Counted from the stretch's first letter, positions 1-9,842 are shown. The stretch: 64,000 nucleotides of DNA from Bradyrhizobium sp. WSM1417 (GCF_000515415.1 NZ_KI911783.1:4020392-4084391); one strand, 5' to 3'. The notes: generated by a model not told the origin, from the sequence alone. A program made the numbers and translations.

Positions 1-20
1 CGTTCAAACCGGGCCATCGG

Positions 21-2234
21 TCACCTCGCTAGTCTCCGGCGCGCCCCAGTGCGGCCGAACAATGTTCGGAACGCGCTGACAATGGTGGAGGCGAACTCGG
101 GGTCATTGATGTTCTTGGGAACGCGGATAAGCTGACGGTTGGCGGTCTGCCGCACGTTGCGCTCCAGCGTGCGGAACAGCGCCGCATCGGCGTCCGGATC
201 CCAGAATGGCTGTCCTCGCGCGTCGAGCGCGGAGACGCCGCCCTCAGGCAGGAAGAAGCGCACCGGGCCGTCCATCCGGTTGAGCCGATCCGCGATCCAG
301 GATCCCATGCGCTCGTTCTCCTCCGCCGTGGTCCGCATCAAGGTGACCTGCGGGTTGTGGACGTGGAATTTCCTGCCGCGGTAGCGCTCCGGGATGGTCT
401 CGGGGGCGCCGAAATTCACCATGTCCAGCGCGCCCACCGAGCCGACATAAGGCACCCGGCTGCGGATGATGGCACCAAAGCGGTCGTCGGTGGCCGGGAA
501 CACGCCACCCATCAGGAGGTCCCCGACCTCCGTGGTCGTGAGGTCGATGACGCCTGCGAGTTGCCCGGAATCGACGAGCTTCTCCATTGAGCGTCCGCCG
601 ACGCCGGTGGCATGGAAGACGAGGGACTCGAAATCCTCGCGCAAATCGGCCGCGATCTTCTGCACCGCCGGCGTGGTGACACCGAACATGGAGATGCCGA
701 CCGACGGCAATCCGCTGTCGTCGCGATCCTTCCGGGCATGCTGATCCAGGCGCGCCTTGACCATGCCGGCCAGCGCGTTGGCGCCATTGGCCAGCACGGC
801 GCGCGAGATTGAATTGAGGCCCTGCACGTCGGCGACCGAATGCATCATGGTGATGTCCGCGGGGCCGACATAGGGTCCGACGTCGCCAGAGGCGACGGAC
901 GAGACGATGAGCTTCGGTATCCCGACAGGAAGCGTCCGCATGCCCGGCGCGACCAGTGACGCTGCACCCGAGCCGCCTGCCGAAATCACGCCAGCAACAT
1001 TGTTCTGGCGCCGCAGCCAGCTGGCGAAGGCCTCGGCCATCGCGGTGACGGCGGCACCGCGGTCGGGTCCGAATACCGCCGATCCGCCGCGAGCATGGTT
1101 CAAGGCGATCTCCTGGGCGGAGACGTCGCTGGCCGCGTGCCTGCCGCTGGTGGAGACATCGACCAATCGGGTTCGCAGGCCGGTCCCGGCGATGATGTCG
1201 CGGATGAAGCGGAGCTCGGTGCCCTTAGTGTCGAGCGTACCGACGATGAGCACGACCGGAGAGCCCTGCGTTTGTGCCGCGACCGGTTCGCGCCGGCGTC
1301 GTGCCGTCTCGTCGAGACGCATCACTTGTGTCGAGAACGTGCGGGCGGCGGCCTCGATGCGGGCGATCGGCACAGGCTGCGACCACCGTGTCGGCGACGT
1401 CGGGTTTGACATGTAGATGCGGATCGCGCCGCCTGGACGCGTCTGCTGCGGAGAACGCTTTGGTTCCGTATCCGCCGGCGGCACGTCGAGGTCGAGCTCG
1501 AGTCCGGCGTGCATTCCGACACCAAGCAGGCGTTGCTGCAGTTCGCGATCGGCGGCAAGCCGCACCGAATCGATGATGCGGTTGACGCGGCCGTTGACCA
1601 TGATCGCGACGTTACGCGACACGGCCGTCGCCACGCCGATATTCTGCTCGATCACGAGCACGGACATCTCGCCGTCCTCGCCAAGCCGTAGCAGCATCTC
1701 CTCCACCTGGGCCACAATGACCGGCGCGAGCCCCTCGGTGGGCTCGTCCATGATCAGGAGCCGCGGGTTGGTGAGCAACGCGCGGGAGATCGCAAGCATC
1801 TGTTGCTCGCCGCCGGAGAGCTGGCCGCCGCCGTGATCCTTACGTTCGGCCAATCGCGGAAACGTCTTGTAGATGCGCTCGACCGTCCAGGCGCCGCGGC
1901 GCAAGCCGGCGGCAAGCTGCAGATGCTCGTCGACACTGAGTGAACGCCACAACCGCCGGCCCTGCGGAACGTAGCCGACGCCGAGACGGGCTATGTGGGC
2001 GGGCGGCTGCCGGGTGATGTCATCGCCGCGGATGCGAATCGAGCCGCCGCTGACCGGCACCAGCCCCATGATGGCCTTGCACAGCGTGGTCTTGCCCATG
2101 CCGTTGCGACCGACGACGGAGAACACGCCGGCCTCGAGCGTCAGGTCCACGCCCTGCAGCGCATGCGAATGGCCGTAATAGACGTCCAGGCCGCGCACTT
2201 CGAGGGCGGCGGCGGTACGGCGGACCTCATTCAT
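21..2234 (-). CDS. LivF-type ABC ATPase fused to Tm-1-like (UPF0261) domain
   Basis: 737 aa with two parts. Residues 13-240 are a branched-chain amino acid transporter ATPase of LivF type: Walker A GRNGMGKTT (42-50), signature LSGGEQQ (139-145), Walker B LLIMDEP (159-165). A linker of about 80 residues leads to a Tm-1-like/UPF0261 domain from about residue 326 (PVVLIVGTLDTKG) to the end. Ordinary LivF is about 235-240 aa, so the second half is extra. An internal ATG at 1412 has no ribosome site in front of it, which supports one continuous protein. The start overlaps the livG stop by 8 bases (ATGAATGA), so the two are probably translationally coupled. The ATPase should energise the adjacent LivM/LivH permease. 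The role of the Tm-1-like domain is not known to me; it is predicted to bind nucleotide. Confidence 0.9.
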   Translation of the reverse strand: MNEVRRTAAALEVRGLDVYYGHSHALQGVDLTLEAGVFSVVGRNGMGKTTLCKAIMGLVPVSGGSIRIRGDDITRQPPAHIARLGVGYVPQGRRLWRSLSVDEHLQLAAGLRRGAWTVERIYKTFPRLAERKDHGGGQLSGGEQQMLAISRALLTNPRLLIMDEPTEGLAPVIVAQVEEMLLRLGEDGEMSVLVIEQNIGVATAVSRNVAIMVNGRVNRIIDSVRLAADRELQQRLLGVGMHAGLELDLDVPPADTEPKRSPQQTRPGGAIRIYMSNPTSPTRWSQPVPIARIEAAARTFSTQVMRLDETARRRREPVAAQTQGSPVVLIVGTLDTKGTELRFIRDIIAGTGLRTRLVDVSTSGRHAASDVSAQEIALNHARGGSAVFGPDRGAAVTAMAEAFASWLRRQNNVAGVISAGGSGAASLVAPGMRTLPVGIPKLIVSSVASGDVGPYVGPADITMMHSVADVQGLNSISRAVLANGANALAGMVKARLDQHARKDRDDSGLPSVGISMFGVTTPAVQKIAADLREDFESLVFHATGVGGRSMEKLVDSGQLAGVIDLTTTEVGDLLMGGVFPATDDRFGAIIRSRVPYVGSVGALDMVNFGAPETIPERYRGRKFHVHNPQVTLMRTTAEENERMGSWIADRLNRMDGPVRFFLPEGGVSALDARGQPFWDPDADAALFRTLERNVRQTANRQLIRVPKNINDPEFASTIVSAFRTLFGRTGARRRLAR

Positions 2235-3009
2235 GGCCGCCTCCGAGGTAAAGCTCCTGCACTTCGGGATCGGACTCGATCTCCTGCGGACGGCCTTCCT
2301 TGAAGATCCGCCCGTTATGCATCATCGTGACGCTCTCGACGACGCGCAGGGCGACGTCCATGTCGTGCTCAATGATGATGTAGCCGATATGCGCGGGCAG
2401 GGAGGTCAATATCTCGATCAGCTCGGCACGCTCGGTCGGCGACAGTCCCGCGGCCGGTTCATCGAACAGGACGAATCGCGGCGCGCCGGCAAGCGCAAGT
2501 GCGATCTCGAGCTGGCGCTGCTGGCCATGCGCGAGCTCGGCAACGCGTTGATCCTTCACGCCGGAGAGATGGACGGCCTGCACGAGATTTTCGGCCGCGT
2601 GCATCAACGCATCGTTCTGACCGGGGCGGAGAAACGAGAAGCGCCCGCGTGAGACGCCACGGCAGGCGAGGTAGACATTGTCTTGGACGGTGAGGCCGGG
2701 AAACAGCGCCGAGATCTGGTAAGTCCGCCGCAGGCCACGGCGGATGCGCTCATAGGGCGGGAAGTGCGTGACGTCCTCGCCGAAGAAGCGGATGGTGCCG
2801 GAAGAGGGTGGGAAGTCGCCGGTGATGCAGTTGAACAGCGTGGTCTTGCCGGCGCCGTTGGAGCCAAGCACGGCGCGCCGTTCGCCGGGGCGGACGGTAA
2901 TGGTGATGTCGGTGAGTGCCGCGAGTGCGCCGAACAGACGCGTCACGCCGCGCAGCTCCAGCGCCGCGCCGGCGCCCACGACAGAGAGGCGTTGCGCGAC
3001 GCTATCCAT
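2227..3009 (-). CDS. livG: Branched-chain amino acid type ABC transporter ATPase (LivG)
   Basis: LivG-type ATPase: Walker A GSNGAGKTT (about residues 49-57), Q-loop region, modified signature AHGQQRQLE, Walker B FVLFDEP, and the LivG-typical C-terminal end YLGGGHE. It would drive import together with LivF, LivM and LivH at the inner membrane. I chose the ATG at 3009 (260 aa) because it overlaps the livM stop by 8 bases (ATGGATAG) and has AAGGA upstream; an in-frame ATG at 3072 would add 21 poorly conserved residues and a 71-base overlap. The substrate cannot be read from the sequence and need not be a branched-chain amino acid. Confidence 0.9.
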   Translation of the reverse strand: MDSVAQRLSVVGAGAALELRGVTRLFGALAALTDITITVRPGERRAVLGSNGAGKTTLFNCITGDFPPSSGTIRFFGEDVTHFPPYERIRRGLRRTYQISALFPGLTVQDNVYLACRGVSRGRFSFLRPGQNDALMHAAENLVQAVHLSGVKDQRVAELAHGQQRQLEIALALAGAPRFVLFDEPAAGLSPTERAELIEILTSLPAHIGYIIIEHDMDVALRVVESVTMMHNGRIFKEGRPQEIESDPEVQELYLGGGHE

Positions 3010-4135
3010 GGCGGGATCCTTGGGTGGATCCTTGGCCAGAGTCTCGGTCAGGTTCTCGGCCGTGTCGTCCACTTGAACTTGCCGCGCCGGAGCGTTGGCG
3101 GCGGCGCCAGCTCTGCCAGAGCCCGATGACCCCGTCCGAGGACCAGAACACGATGGCGAGGAAGCCGAGGCCGATCAGGAGCCGAAAGCGGTTGCCGTCG
3201 AGCCCCAGCTTGACCAGGAAGTCGAGTGCGAAGGTGCGCAGCAGTACGAAGATCAGCGCGCCGATAAAGGGTCCGATGGGGCGCGTGATGCCGCCAACGA
3301 CTGCAATGATGAGGATATCGATGCAGGCCCCAACGCTCACGGATCCCGGCGAAATCTGCCGGTAATTCCAGACCTGGAGTACCCCTGCCAGCGCCGCGAC
3401 GAAGGACGCGAAGGCGTAGGCCGCGACGCGATGCGCATTGACGTTGAAGCCGAGTGCCGCCATGCGGCGGGGATTGTCACGTACGCCTTGCAACGCGAGG
3501 CCGAACGGCGCGCGGGAGATGTAGTCGACGGCGAAGTAACACAGCGCGGCTACCGCGAGGACGATATAATAGAAGGGTATGTCGGCGCGCCAGTTGACGC
3601 CCCAGAAATGGGGCGTGGCAACGGTATTGATCCCGGTATGGCCGTTGAAGATCGCCCAGTTCTGGTTGGTGAAATAATAGAACGCCGCGCCGATCGCGAG
3701 CGTGATCATGATGGTGTAGATGCCCTCGGTGCGCACCGCCAGCGCGCCGCCGAGCGTGCCGAAGATGGTCGCGAGCGCGAGCGCCATCGGGACCGCAAGC
3801 CACCACGGCCAGCCCAGGCTGATATTGGCGTTGCCGCTGACGCCAAACACGGCGACCATATAGGCGGAGAAACCCGCGATGGTGAGCTGCATCAGGCTGA
3901 CCATGCCGCCATAGCCGGCAAGAAACATCAGACTCAGCGCCATGGTTCCGAGGATCAGCGTTGTCGCGAAGATCTCGATCAGGAAGAAGCCGTTGGCGAT
4001 CAGCGGCATGATCAGGAGAATGGCCGCGACGGTCCAGGCCGCCGGATTGTCGATTTCCGGCCATCCGCGCAATCTGGAGCGCTGCACAGCAGCGGTGGGA
4101 CGAACCGGGACGCGGGCGTCGTGAGCGAGGGACAT
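3002..4135 (-). CDS. livM: Branched-chain amino acid type ABC permease (LivM)
   Basis: 377 aa polytopic inner-membrane protein of the LivM family, with about 8-10 hydrophobic segments and the family's EG-containing cytoplasmic loop (RTEGIYTIMITLAIG). It pairs with LivH to form the translocation channel. The N-terminus carries about 25 polar residues before the first membrane segment. The C-terminal tail is rich in Arg/Ser (RRRQRSGAASSSGRHG), likely cytoplasmic. It lies one base downstream of livH and overlaps livG by 8 bases, so the four genes form one operon. Confidence 0.9.
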   Translation of the reverse strand: MSLAHDARVPVRPTAAVQRSRLRGWPEIDNPAAWTVAAILLIMPLIANGFFLIEIFATTLILGTMALSLMFLAGYGGMVSLMQLTIAGFSAYMVAVFGVSGNANISLGWPWWLAVPMALALATIFGTLGGALAVRTEGIYTIMITLAIGAAFYYFTNQNWAIFNGHTGINTVATPHFWGVNWRADIPFYYIVLAVAALCYFAVDYISRAPFGLALQGVRDNPRRMAALGFNVNAHRVAAYAFASFVAALAGVLQVWNYRQISPGSVSVGACIDILIIAVVGGITRPIGPFIGALIFVLLRTFALDFLVKLGLDGNRFRLLIGLGFLAIVFWSSDGVIGLWQSWRRRQRSGAASSSGRHGREPDRDSGQGSTQGSRHG

Positions 4136-4136
4136 G

Positions 4137-5147
4137 TCAGCGCCTCGCCAACAGGCCCTGCGGCCGAATGGCCAGCACCAGAACCATGATCAGGAAGGTC
4201 ACGACGATGGCGTAGGTCGGGATGTAGACCGAGCCGAGCTGCTCGGCGAGGCCGATGATGAGCGCGCCCAGCGCAGCACCCGGGATCGAGCCCATTCCGC
4301 CGACGATCACGACGACGAGGGAGGCGAGCAGGAAGCGGATGTCCTCGCCGGGCGAGAGCGACTGGAAGGTTCCGCCGACGACGCCGGCGACGCCGGCGAG
4401 GCCGGCGCCGAGCGCAAACACCACCACGAAAACGAGTTGGATCCGCACTCCGGTCGCCGCCAGGATGTCGCGATCGTCGACCCCGGCGCGGATGATCATG
4501 CCGATGCGCGTGCGGTTGAGCGCCAGCCACATCGCCACGCCGATCACGACGGAGGCGGCGAAGATCACGAGCCGGACCATGGGATAGCGGAGATAGACCG
4601 GCTCGCCTGAGGACTTGACCGCGGTGACCAGCGGCAGCTCCACAGGTCCGATCAGCCAGTTCGGAGTCTGGATCTGATAGAAATCGCCGCCACAAGCCCA
4701 CAGCATCAAATCGGCGAATACGATCGAGAGTCCGATCGTCACCATGGTCTGGCGCAGGTCCTGGCCTTCCATGCGGCGGAAGACGAGGACCTGGAGCAGG
4801 ACGCCGACCAGCGCCGTCAGGATGAAAGCGAGGATGAAGCTGAGGACCCATGAACCGGTCGCGACGCTGATGGCGTAGCCGACATAGCCGCCGAACAGAT
4901 AGAGCGAGCCGTGCGCGAGGTTGACGTTGCGCATCAGGCCGAAGATCAGCGTGAAACCGCTGGCGACGAGGAAATAGAGGCCGCCGAGCGTGATGCCGTT
5001 GAAGAGCGCGTTGAGGAAGACCCGCTTGCGGCCGAACGCATCTTCGACGCTCTGCGGCCACACTGCGAGAATCAGCCAAAGCGCCACCGCAACCACGATG
5101 ATGACGATCAGTGCCCAGGCGGGATGGCGTTCGACAAAGCGGGTCAT
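4137..5147 (-). CDS. livH: Branched-chain amino acid type ABC permease (LivH)
   Basis: 336 aa LivH-family permease: one N-terminal membrane anchor (residues about 12-30), then the core with GLYFLVASGFTLIFGLMRNVNLAHGS, the characteristic LivH segment, and the RTRIGMIIRAGVDD cytoplasmic loop that contacts the ATPase. It is the first gene of the livHMGF block on the minus strand. The 200-base gap upstream separates it from the AraC gene, which points the same way. Family known; substrate inferred only as amino acid or a similar small polar solute. Confidence 0.9.
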   Translation of the reverse strand: MTRFVERHPAWALIVIIVVAVALWLILAVWPQSVEDAFGRKRVFLNALFNGITLGGLYFLVASGFTLIFGLMRNVNLAHGSLYLFGGYVGYAISVATGSWVLSFILAFILTALVGVLLQVLVFRRMEGQDLRQTMVTIGLSIVFADLMLWACGGDFYQIQTPNWLIGPVELPLVTAVKSSGEPVYLRYPMVRLVIFAASVVIGVAMWLALNRTRIGMIIRAGVDDRDILAATGVRIQLVFVVVFALGAGLAGVAGVVGGTFQSLSPGEDIRFLLASLVVVIVGGMGSIPGAALGALIIGLAEQLGSVYIPTYAIVVTFLIMVLVLAIRPQGLLARR

Positions 5148-5347
5148 GATCGCCGCTCCGTCTTCACGTCACCCCATCTCTCACCCCACAAGCGGGGCGG
5201 AGGGGCACGCAGACCGTTGCCGGCCGCAAGCCCTGCCATGCACGTGCGCTCCCTATCGCGCGCGATCCTCTTTTCGGGACCGCGTTTGGCGCATCCTAAT
5301 GCGGCTGTAAGGGAGGCGTTTGATCGTGAGTATCTTTTCGCGTGGGG

Positions 5348-6175
5348 TCAGGCGCGCAAAACCTTGGCCGCGCGGCGATAATCGGTCGGCGCCATGCCGA
5401 CATTGGCGGCGAAGAAGCGGGTGAATCCGCTCTGCGACGAGAAGCCGAGATCGAACCCGATATCGGCGATCGGCGCTTCGCTCGCCACCAGCGCCTCCAG
5501 CGCCTGCTCCATCATCAGCGTGTTCAGATAGAGGTGTGGCGTGACGCCGGTCTGGGTGCGGAAGAGCCGGTAGAAATGCGGCCGGGACAGGCCGGATTCG
5601 CGCGCGATGGTATCGAGCTCGATCTCGGCGCCAGGACTCTCCGACATCATCTTGATGCATTTGCGCACGCGAAAATCCGTGACCGAGCCATTTGCGCGCG
5701 GATCGCGCGCGGTCGCGGCCTGTTGCCAGCTTTCGTCGTAACAGATGTCGATCAGGCTTCTCAGCTCGCCATCGAGGCTGTTGAGGGAGGGTGCGCCGCA
5801 CACGAGGGCGGCTGCGTGCCTGATATGCTTGTCCAGTGCAACCGACCGTGTGAACTGGGTGCGGCCGAAGCGCAGGCGGTCGGCGCCGGGCGCATCGGGC
5901 GCGAACCACTCCGCATTGACGTAGAGCACGAAGAAAACGGCGCCGCCTTCGAGATCGGACGGCAGGAAATTGTGCGGCTCCCACGGATTGACCGCGACGA
6001 CGGAACCTTCGGTGAGATGGTAGCGTCCGTCGCTGACATCAATGCATGCGGAACGCCCGCCGACATGGAAGATCAAATGACCTTCGCGATGTGCGTGGAT
6101 GTTGAAAGGGCGATTCAACTGATAGACCGTCGCCCGACCAAAGCGGCCGTGGAAGACGGCGAGCGCCCGGCTCAT
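5348..6175 (-). CDS. AraC-family transcriptional regulator
   Basis: 275 aa. The N-terminal 150 residues are a cupin-like sensing domain (HREGHLIFHVGG, EPHNFLP), and residues about 170-272 hold two helix-turn-helix motifs of the AraC type (IARESGLSRPHFYRLFRTQTG and IADIGFDLGFSSQSGFTRFF). It sits between the binding protein gene and livHMGF, all on the minus strand, so it probably controls this transport system in response to the imported compound. There is no direct evidence for the inducer. Start ATG at 6175; an alternative start was not needed. Confidence 0.88.
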   Translation of the reverse strand: MSRALAVFHGRFGRATVYQLNRPFNIHAHREGHLIFHVGGRSACIDVSDGRYHLTEGSVVAVNPWEPHNFLPSDLEGGAVFFVLYVNAEWFAPDAPGADRLRFGRTQFTRSVALDKHIRHAAALVCGAPSLNSLDGELRSLIDICYDESWQQAATARDPRANGSVTDFRVRKCIKMMSESPGAEIELDTIARESGLSRPHFYRLFRTQTGVTPHLYLNTLMMEQALEALVASEAPIADIGFDLGFSSQSGFTRFFAANVGMAPTDYRRAAKVLRA

Positions 6176-6304
6176 GCCTCTCCTCCCAAAAGCTCTTGGT
6201 ATTTTTGGTAGCGTTCAACAACCGGGGAGAGAATGCAAGGGCGCACGTGTCGCGCTTCTGGCAAATCTCTCCCCGGCCGGTCATCGCTCGCGAATGAGAA
6301 TAGG

Positions 6305-7555
6305 TCAGTATTTCTTACATTCCGGTACTGTGCGGCTCGGCAAACCGATCTTGGCGAACACCGCAGGATCGTAGCCCAGCGTTTGGTTGACGTTCGGGAT
6401 CACGTTCACGACCTTTGAGAACAGCGCGCCCTTGCCGTCGTCGACGACCTCGGTGACGAAGTTGGTGCCGATTGCCTGGCGGTTGGAGTCCAACTTGATC
6501 TTGCCGTTGGGTGCGTCGAGTTCGATCTTGGCAAGGGCCTCCTTATACTTGGCTTGATTGTTGGAGAGATCTCCGTTGACCTGACGCAGCGCCAGGATCA
6601 GCGCCATTGTCGAGCCATAATAGTTGGTGGCGAGCAGTGATGGGCTCGGGAAGCGCTTGTTGGGCGGGAAGGCGTCCTGATAGTCCTTCACGAACTTCTG
6701 CCAACTCGGGTTCTCCCAGGTGTCGGCCTGGCCGCTCGCGGCCAGCGTGCCAATCAGGGCATTCTTGGCGTTTCCCTTGGACGACAGGATGGTCTGGTCG
6801 ATCATGATCGAGCCGCCCATCAGATGCGCCTTGCCGCCGGCCTGCTGGTATTGGTTCAGGAAGTTGACGGCGTCGGCGCCGCCGAGGCCGAGATAGATTG
6901 CATCGACGTCGTCGGGCAGTGCGGCGATAACCGAGGCAAAGTCCTTGGTGCCGAGCGGCACCCATTGCCGGTTGGTGACCTGTCCGCCAGCACCGCAGAA
7001 CTCGAGCACGAGGCCGAACACTTGCGTATAGATGAAGGAGTAGTCTTCGCCGACGGTCGCGATCTTGCGATACTTCTTTTGGTCATAAGCGTATTTGCCG
7101 AGGCCCACCTGCCATTGCGCGCCGTCCATGTTGTAGCGGAAAAAGTTCGGAGCCGGATCGACATAGGTCGTTTCCTGGGCCCCGGAGGCGGCATTGATGA
7201 AGGTCAGTTCAGGATGGGTCTTTGCAAAATTCTTGACCGCGATGCCTTCGTCGCCAGAGAGCGGCGACAGCAGGATCTGTACCTTGTCCTGCTCGATCAG
7301 CTTGCGCACGGCTCGCACGGCGGAGTCCGGCGTCGCGTCGGTCGAGGCGATGACAAATTCGAGTTCCTTGTCGCCGACCTTCTTGCCGAGGACGTTGAGG
7401 GCCGTCTGGAAGCCGCGGATACCGTCCTCGCCGAGCACGGTGTACGTACCTTCGAGCGTCGCGGTGACGCCGACCTTGATCTTCTCCTGTGCGAAGGCGG
7501 TGCCCGAAAGTAACAGGCTGCTCAACGCGATCAGTCCTAGACTGCCTTTCAACAT
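6305..7555 (-). CDS. Periplasmic binding protein of the LIV-type ABC transporter
   Basis: 416 aa, LivJ/LivK-like (peripla_BP_6) solute-binding protein. A signal peptide spans residues 1-22 (cleavage after AFA). The mature part starts with KIKVGVTATLEGTYTVLGEDG, the usual ligand-lobe opening of the family. It contains a few cysteines, one near residue 190 and one in the C-terminal PECKKY. It captures the ligand and delivers it to LivHM. It lies 129 bases upstream of the AraC gene and belongs to the same minus-strand block. The family includes amide, urea, and aromatic acid binders, so the substrate is open. Confidence 0.9.
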   Translation of the reverse strand: MLKGSLGLIALSSLLLSGTAFAQEKIKVGVTATLEGTYTVLGEDGIRGFQTALNVLGKKVGDKELEFVIASTDATPDSAVRAVRKLIEQDKVQILLSPLSGDEGIAVKNFAKTHPELTFINAASGAQETTYVDPAPNFFRYNMDGAQWQVGLGKYAYDQKKYRKIATVGEDYSFIYTQVFGLVLEFCGAGGQVTNRQWVPLGTKDFASVIAALPDDVDAIYLGLGGADAVNFLNQYQQAGGKAHLMGGSIMIDQTILSSKGNAKNALIGTLAASGQADTWENPSWQKFVKDYQDAFPPNKRFPSPSLLATNYYGSTMALILALRQVNGDLSNNQAKYKEALAKIELDAPNGKIKLDSNRQAIGTNFVTEVVDDGKGALFSKVVNVIPNVNQTLGYDPAVFAKIGLPSRTVPECKKY

Positions 7556-7902
7556 TGCTCTCCTCCCTGGGCGTTCTTATCACTGTTTTTCACCGCGCCT
7601 TGGCGCGTCCGCCGCGCGGTGCGGCGTTCGGGCAAGGCCAACGGTTCTTGACAGGGAGGCTAACCGAACTCGGATACAGTGCACGTGCCGGAGCCGTACG
7701 CGGCTTAACGGGCAGTCTCATTTTGAATGTTGCGTCGCGATTAACATCGCGGTGCAACAGGCATCAGGCTTCCCGATTTGCACCCGCCTGCCGCATGGCT
7801 GTCGCGACTGCCGCTGACTGCGGCTGCGGAATGGGATCGCTCGAATAGAGGATGAATCGATTGTACGCGTTGCGTCATTTCGCTGCGCGCAGCACTCGCT
7901 GG
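7556..7902. other. Intergenic region between binding protein gene and dppF-like gene
   Basis: A 347-base gap that should hold the promoter of the binding protein gene. The only structure I see is an imperfect inverted repeat at 7729-7758, listed separately. No credible small gene, tRNA or FixK box was found here. Confidence 0.6.
7729..7758. repeat. Imperfect inverted repeat between two transport operons
   Basis: Arms of 13 bases, GTTGCGTCGCGAT and ATCGCGGTGCAAC, match at 11 of 13 positions around a TAAC loop. It lies 145 bases downstream of the dppF stop and about 170 bases upstream of the LIV binding protein start, both on the minus strand. It may be a 3' hairpin of the dpp mRNA or an operator. 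There is no T-run after it, so a standard intrinsic terminator is unlikely. Confidence 0.45.
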
Positions 7903-8868
7903 TTAAACGTTGTGGCAGGCGATTGTCCGACCGTCCGCGCCGGCAGATCGAAGTCGTGGCACATCGACGAGACAGCGATCGCTGGCCATTGGACAGCGGG
8001 GCGCATATGCACAGCCGCGCGGCCGCGTGAAGAGGCTTGGCGGTTCACCCATTTCGATCGCGCCCTGGATCCGCTTCGATGGATCCGGCTTCGGAATTGC
8101 TGCCACCAACGCGCGCGTATAGGGATGGAGCGGATGATCCAGCACCGTCCGCGTCCCGGCCTGCTCCACGATCCGGCCCATATACATGACAGCAACGCGG
8201 CTGCTGATCTGTCCGATCACGCCAAGGTCGTGCGAGATGAAGAGCATCGACAGTCTCAATTGGTCACGCAGATCCATCATCAGATTGAGCACCTGGGCCT
8301 GCACGGAAACGTCGAGGGCGGAGACCGGCTCGTCGGCGACGATGATGGAGGGCGCGGGAAGAATGGCGCGTGCGATTCCGACCCGTTGCCGTTGCCCGCC
8401 ACTCAGTTCGTAAGGGTAGCGAGCGGCGAAAGACGGGTTCAACCCGACGGCCGTCAAGGTGGCAGCTATGGCCACGCTACGCTCGCCGCGGCTCTTGAAG
8501 AAGCCGCTGATGTCGGCCGCCTCTGCCACCGAATCTCCAATTGCGCGCCGCGGGTTGAGCGATGCATTGGGATCCTGGAAAACCATCCGGACGCTCAGAC
8601 GCATCTCGCGCAGGCCGGAGCCGCCGGCTCCGATCACTTCGGTTCCCTTCAAATTGATGTTGCCGCTGTCGGGCTGGACCAGCCCGACGAGGGTGCGGCC
8701 CAGCGTGGTCTTGCCGCAGCCGGACTCGCCGACGATCCCGAGGACCTCGCCTTCGGCTAGCGACAGCGATACACCATCCACCGCCTGCACCCGGTATTTC
8801 CGACCGGCTCGCCTGGCACTGAACGAGACCATCATGTCCCGGACGTCGAGGATGGCATTGCCGCTCAT
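7903..8868 (-). CDS. dppF: Dipeptide/oligopeptide ABC transporter ATPase (DppF type)
   Basis: 321 aa ATPase with Walker A GESGCGKTT, signature LSGGQRQRV, Walker B IIVADEP, followed by the C-terminal oligopeptide/dipeptide extension with CAYAPRCPMASDRC, which in this family carries cysteines linked to an Fe-S cluster. It is the second ATPase of the peptide importer and the last gene of the operon. The start overlaps the stop of the preceding dppD-like gene by 4 bases. Substrate may be peptides, nickel or other compounds; it is not readable here. Confidence 0.9.
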   Translation of the reverse strand: MSGNAILDVRDMMVSFSARRAGRKYRVQAVDGVSLSLAEGEVLGIVGESGCGKTTLGRTLVGLVQPDSGNINLKGTEVIGAGGSGLREMRLSVRMVFQDPNASLNPRRAIGDSVAEAADISGFFKSRGERSVAIAATLTAVGLNPSFAARYPYELSGGQRQRVGIARAILPAPSIIVADEPVSALDVSVQAQVLNLMMDLRDQLRLSMLFISHDLGVIGQISSRVAVMYMGRIVEQAGTRTVLDHPLHPYTRALVAAIPKPDPSKRIQGAIEMGEPPSLFTRPRGCAYAPRCPMASDRCLVDVPRLRSAGADGRTIACHNV

Positions 8869-9839
8869 GGCAGCTCCCCGCCGGCCAGCGGAAATGCGCA
8901 GAGCACCTCGTGCCCTTGGGCGGCCTCAAGGAGAGGCGGGGTCGCCACGCGGCACTCATCGCGCACCGCTGCGCAACGCAAGGCAAACACGCAGCCAGCA
9001 GCGACCGTACCTGGCAGCGGCGGCTGACCAGAAATGGTTGGCAGCCGGCGCGCGCCGGAATTTCGCGACGGCATGCAATCCATCAGTCCGCGGGTGTAAT
9101 GGTGACGCGGTTCGCCGAACAGCGCATCGACTGCCGCGGTTTCCACGATCCGGCCGGCGTACATGACAGCTACGCGATCGGCGAGCTGCGCAATGACTCC
9201 CATGTCGTGGGTGATGAACAATATCGCCATATCCAGCCGGTTGCAGAGCTCGCGCAACAGTCCGAGAATCTGAACCTGTATGGTGACATCCAGCGCGGTG
9301 GTCGGTTCATCGGCGACCAGCACCTGTGGTCTGCAGGCAAGCGCAATCGCGATCATGACCCGCTGGCGTTGGCCTCCGGACAATTGATGCGGATACGCGG
9401 ACAGCTGCATTTTGGGGTCGGGCATACGTACCAGCTCGAGCAGTTCGCGCGCACGGACCAGTGCCGCTGCACCCGGAATTCCCTCATGCACGCGCACGGC
9501 TTCCGCGATCTGATCGCCGATCCGACGAACCGGGTTGAGTGAGGTCATCGGCTCCTGAAAGATCATTGCCATGCGGCCGTGGCCCGCTTCGACACGTTGC
9601 CAGGGCTGCAGCTGCGTTACGTCGCAGCCCTCCAACAGGACCCGCCCCGCTCGGACCCGGGGGCCGGGCTGCGGCAGCAATCCCATGACCGCAAGCGAGG
9701 TCATGCTCTTTCCGCAACCGGACTCGCCGACGAGGCCTAGGATCTCGCCCTTGGCCAACCCGAAGGACACGCCCGCGACGATGTCGATCGGCGCGGTTTC
9801 CGGCCCCACTGACACGGTAAGGTCGCAAACTGTCAGCAC
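8865..9839 (-). CDS. dppD: Dipeptide/oligopeptide ABC transporter ATPase (DppD type)
   Basis: 324 aa ATPase: Walker A GESGCGKS, signature LSGGQRQRV, Walker [12 protein letters not shown], and a C-terminal Cys-containing extension ([14 protein letters not shown]). It forms the ATPase heterodimer with the next gene product. It is 3 bases downstream of the DppC-type permease gene and overlaps the DppF-type gene by 4 bases, so the set is translationally coupled. Confidence 0.9.
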   Translation of the reverse strand: MLTVCDLTVSVGPETAPIDIVAGVSFGLAKGEILGLVGESGCGKSMTSLAVMGLLPQPGPRVRAGRVLLEGCDVTQLQPWQRVEAGHGRMAMIFQEPMTSLNPVRRIGDQIAEAVRVHEGIPGAAALVRARELLELVRMPDPKMQLSAYPHQLSGGQRQRVMIAIALACRPQVLVADEPTTALDVTIQVQILGLLRELCNRLDMAILFITHDMGVIAQLADRVAVMYAGRIVETAAVDALFGEPRHHYTRGLMDCMPSRNSGARRLPTISGQPPLPGTVAAGCVFALRCAAVRDECRVATPPLLEAAQGHEVLCAFPLAGGELP

Positions 9840-9842
9840 GGC

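Noticed and set aside
3095..4189. A 364-codon plus-strand frame
   Set aside because: It is antisense to livM and has the Asp/Arg/Ala-rich composition of a shadow frame.
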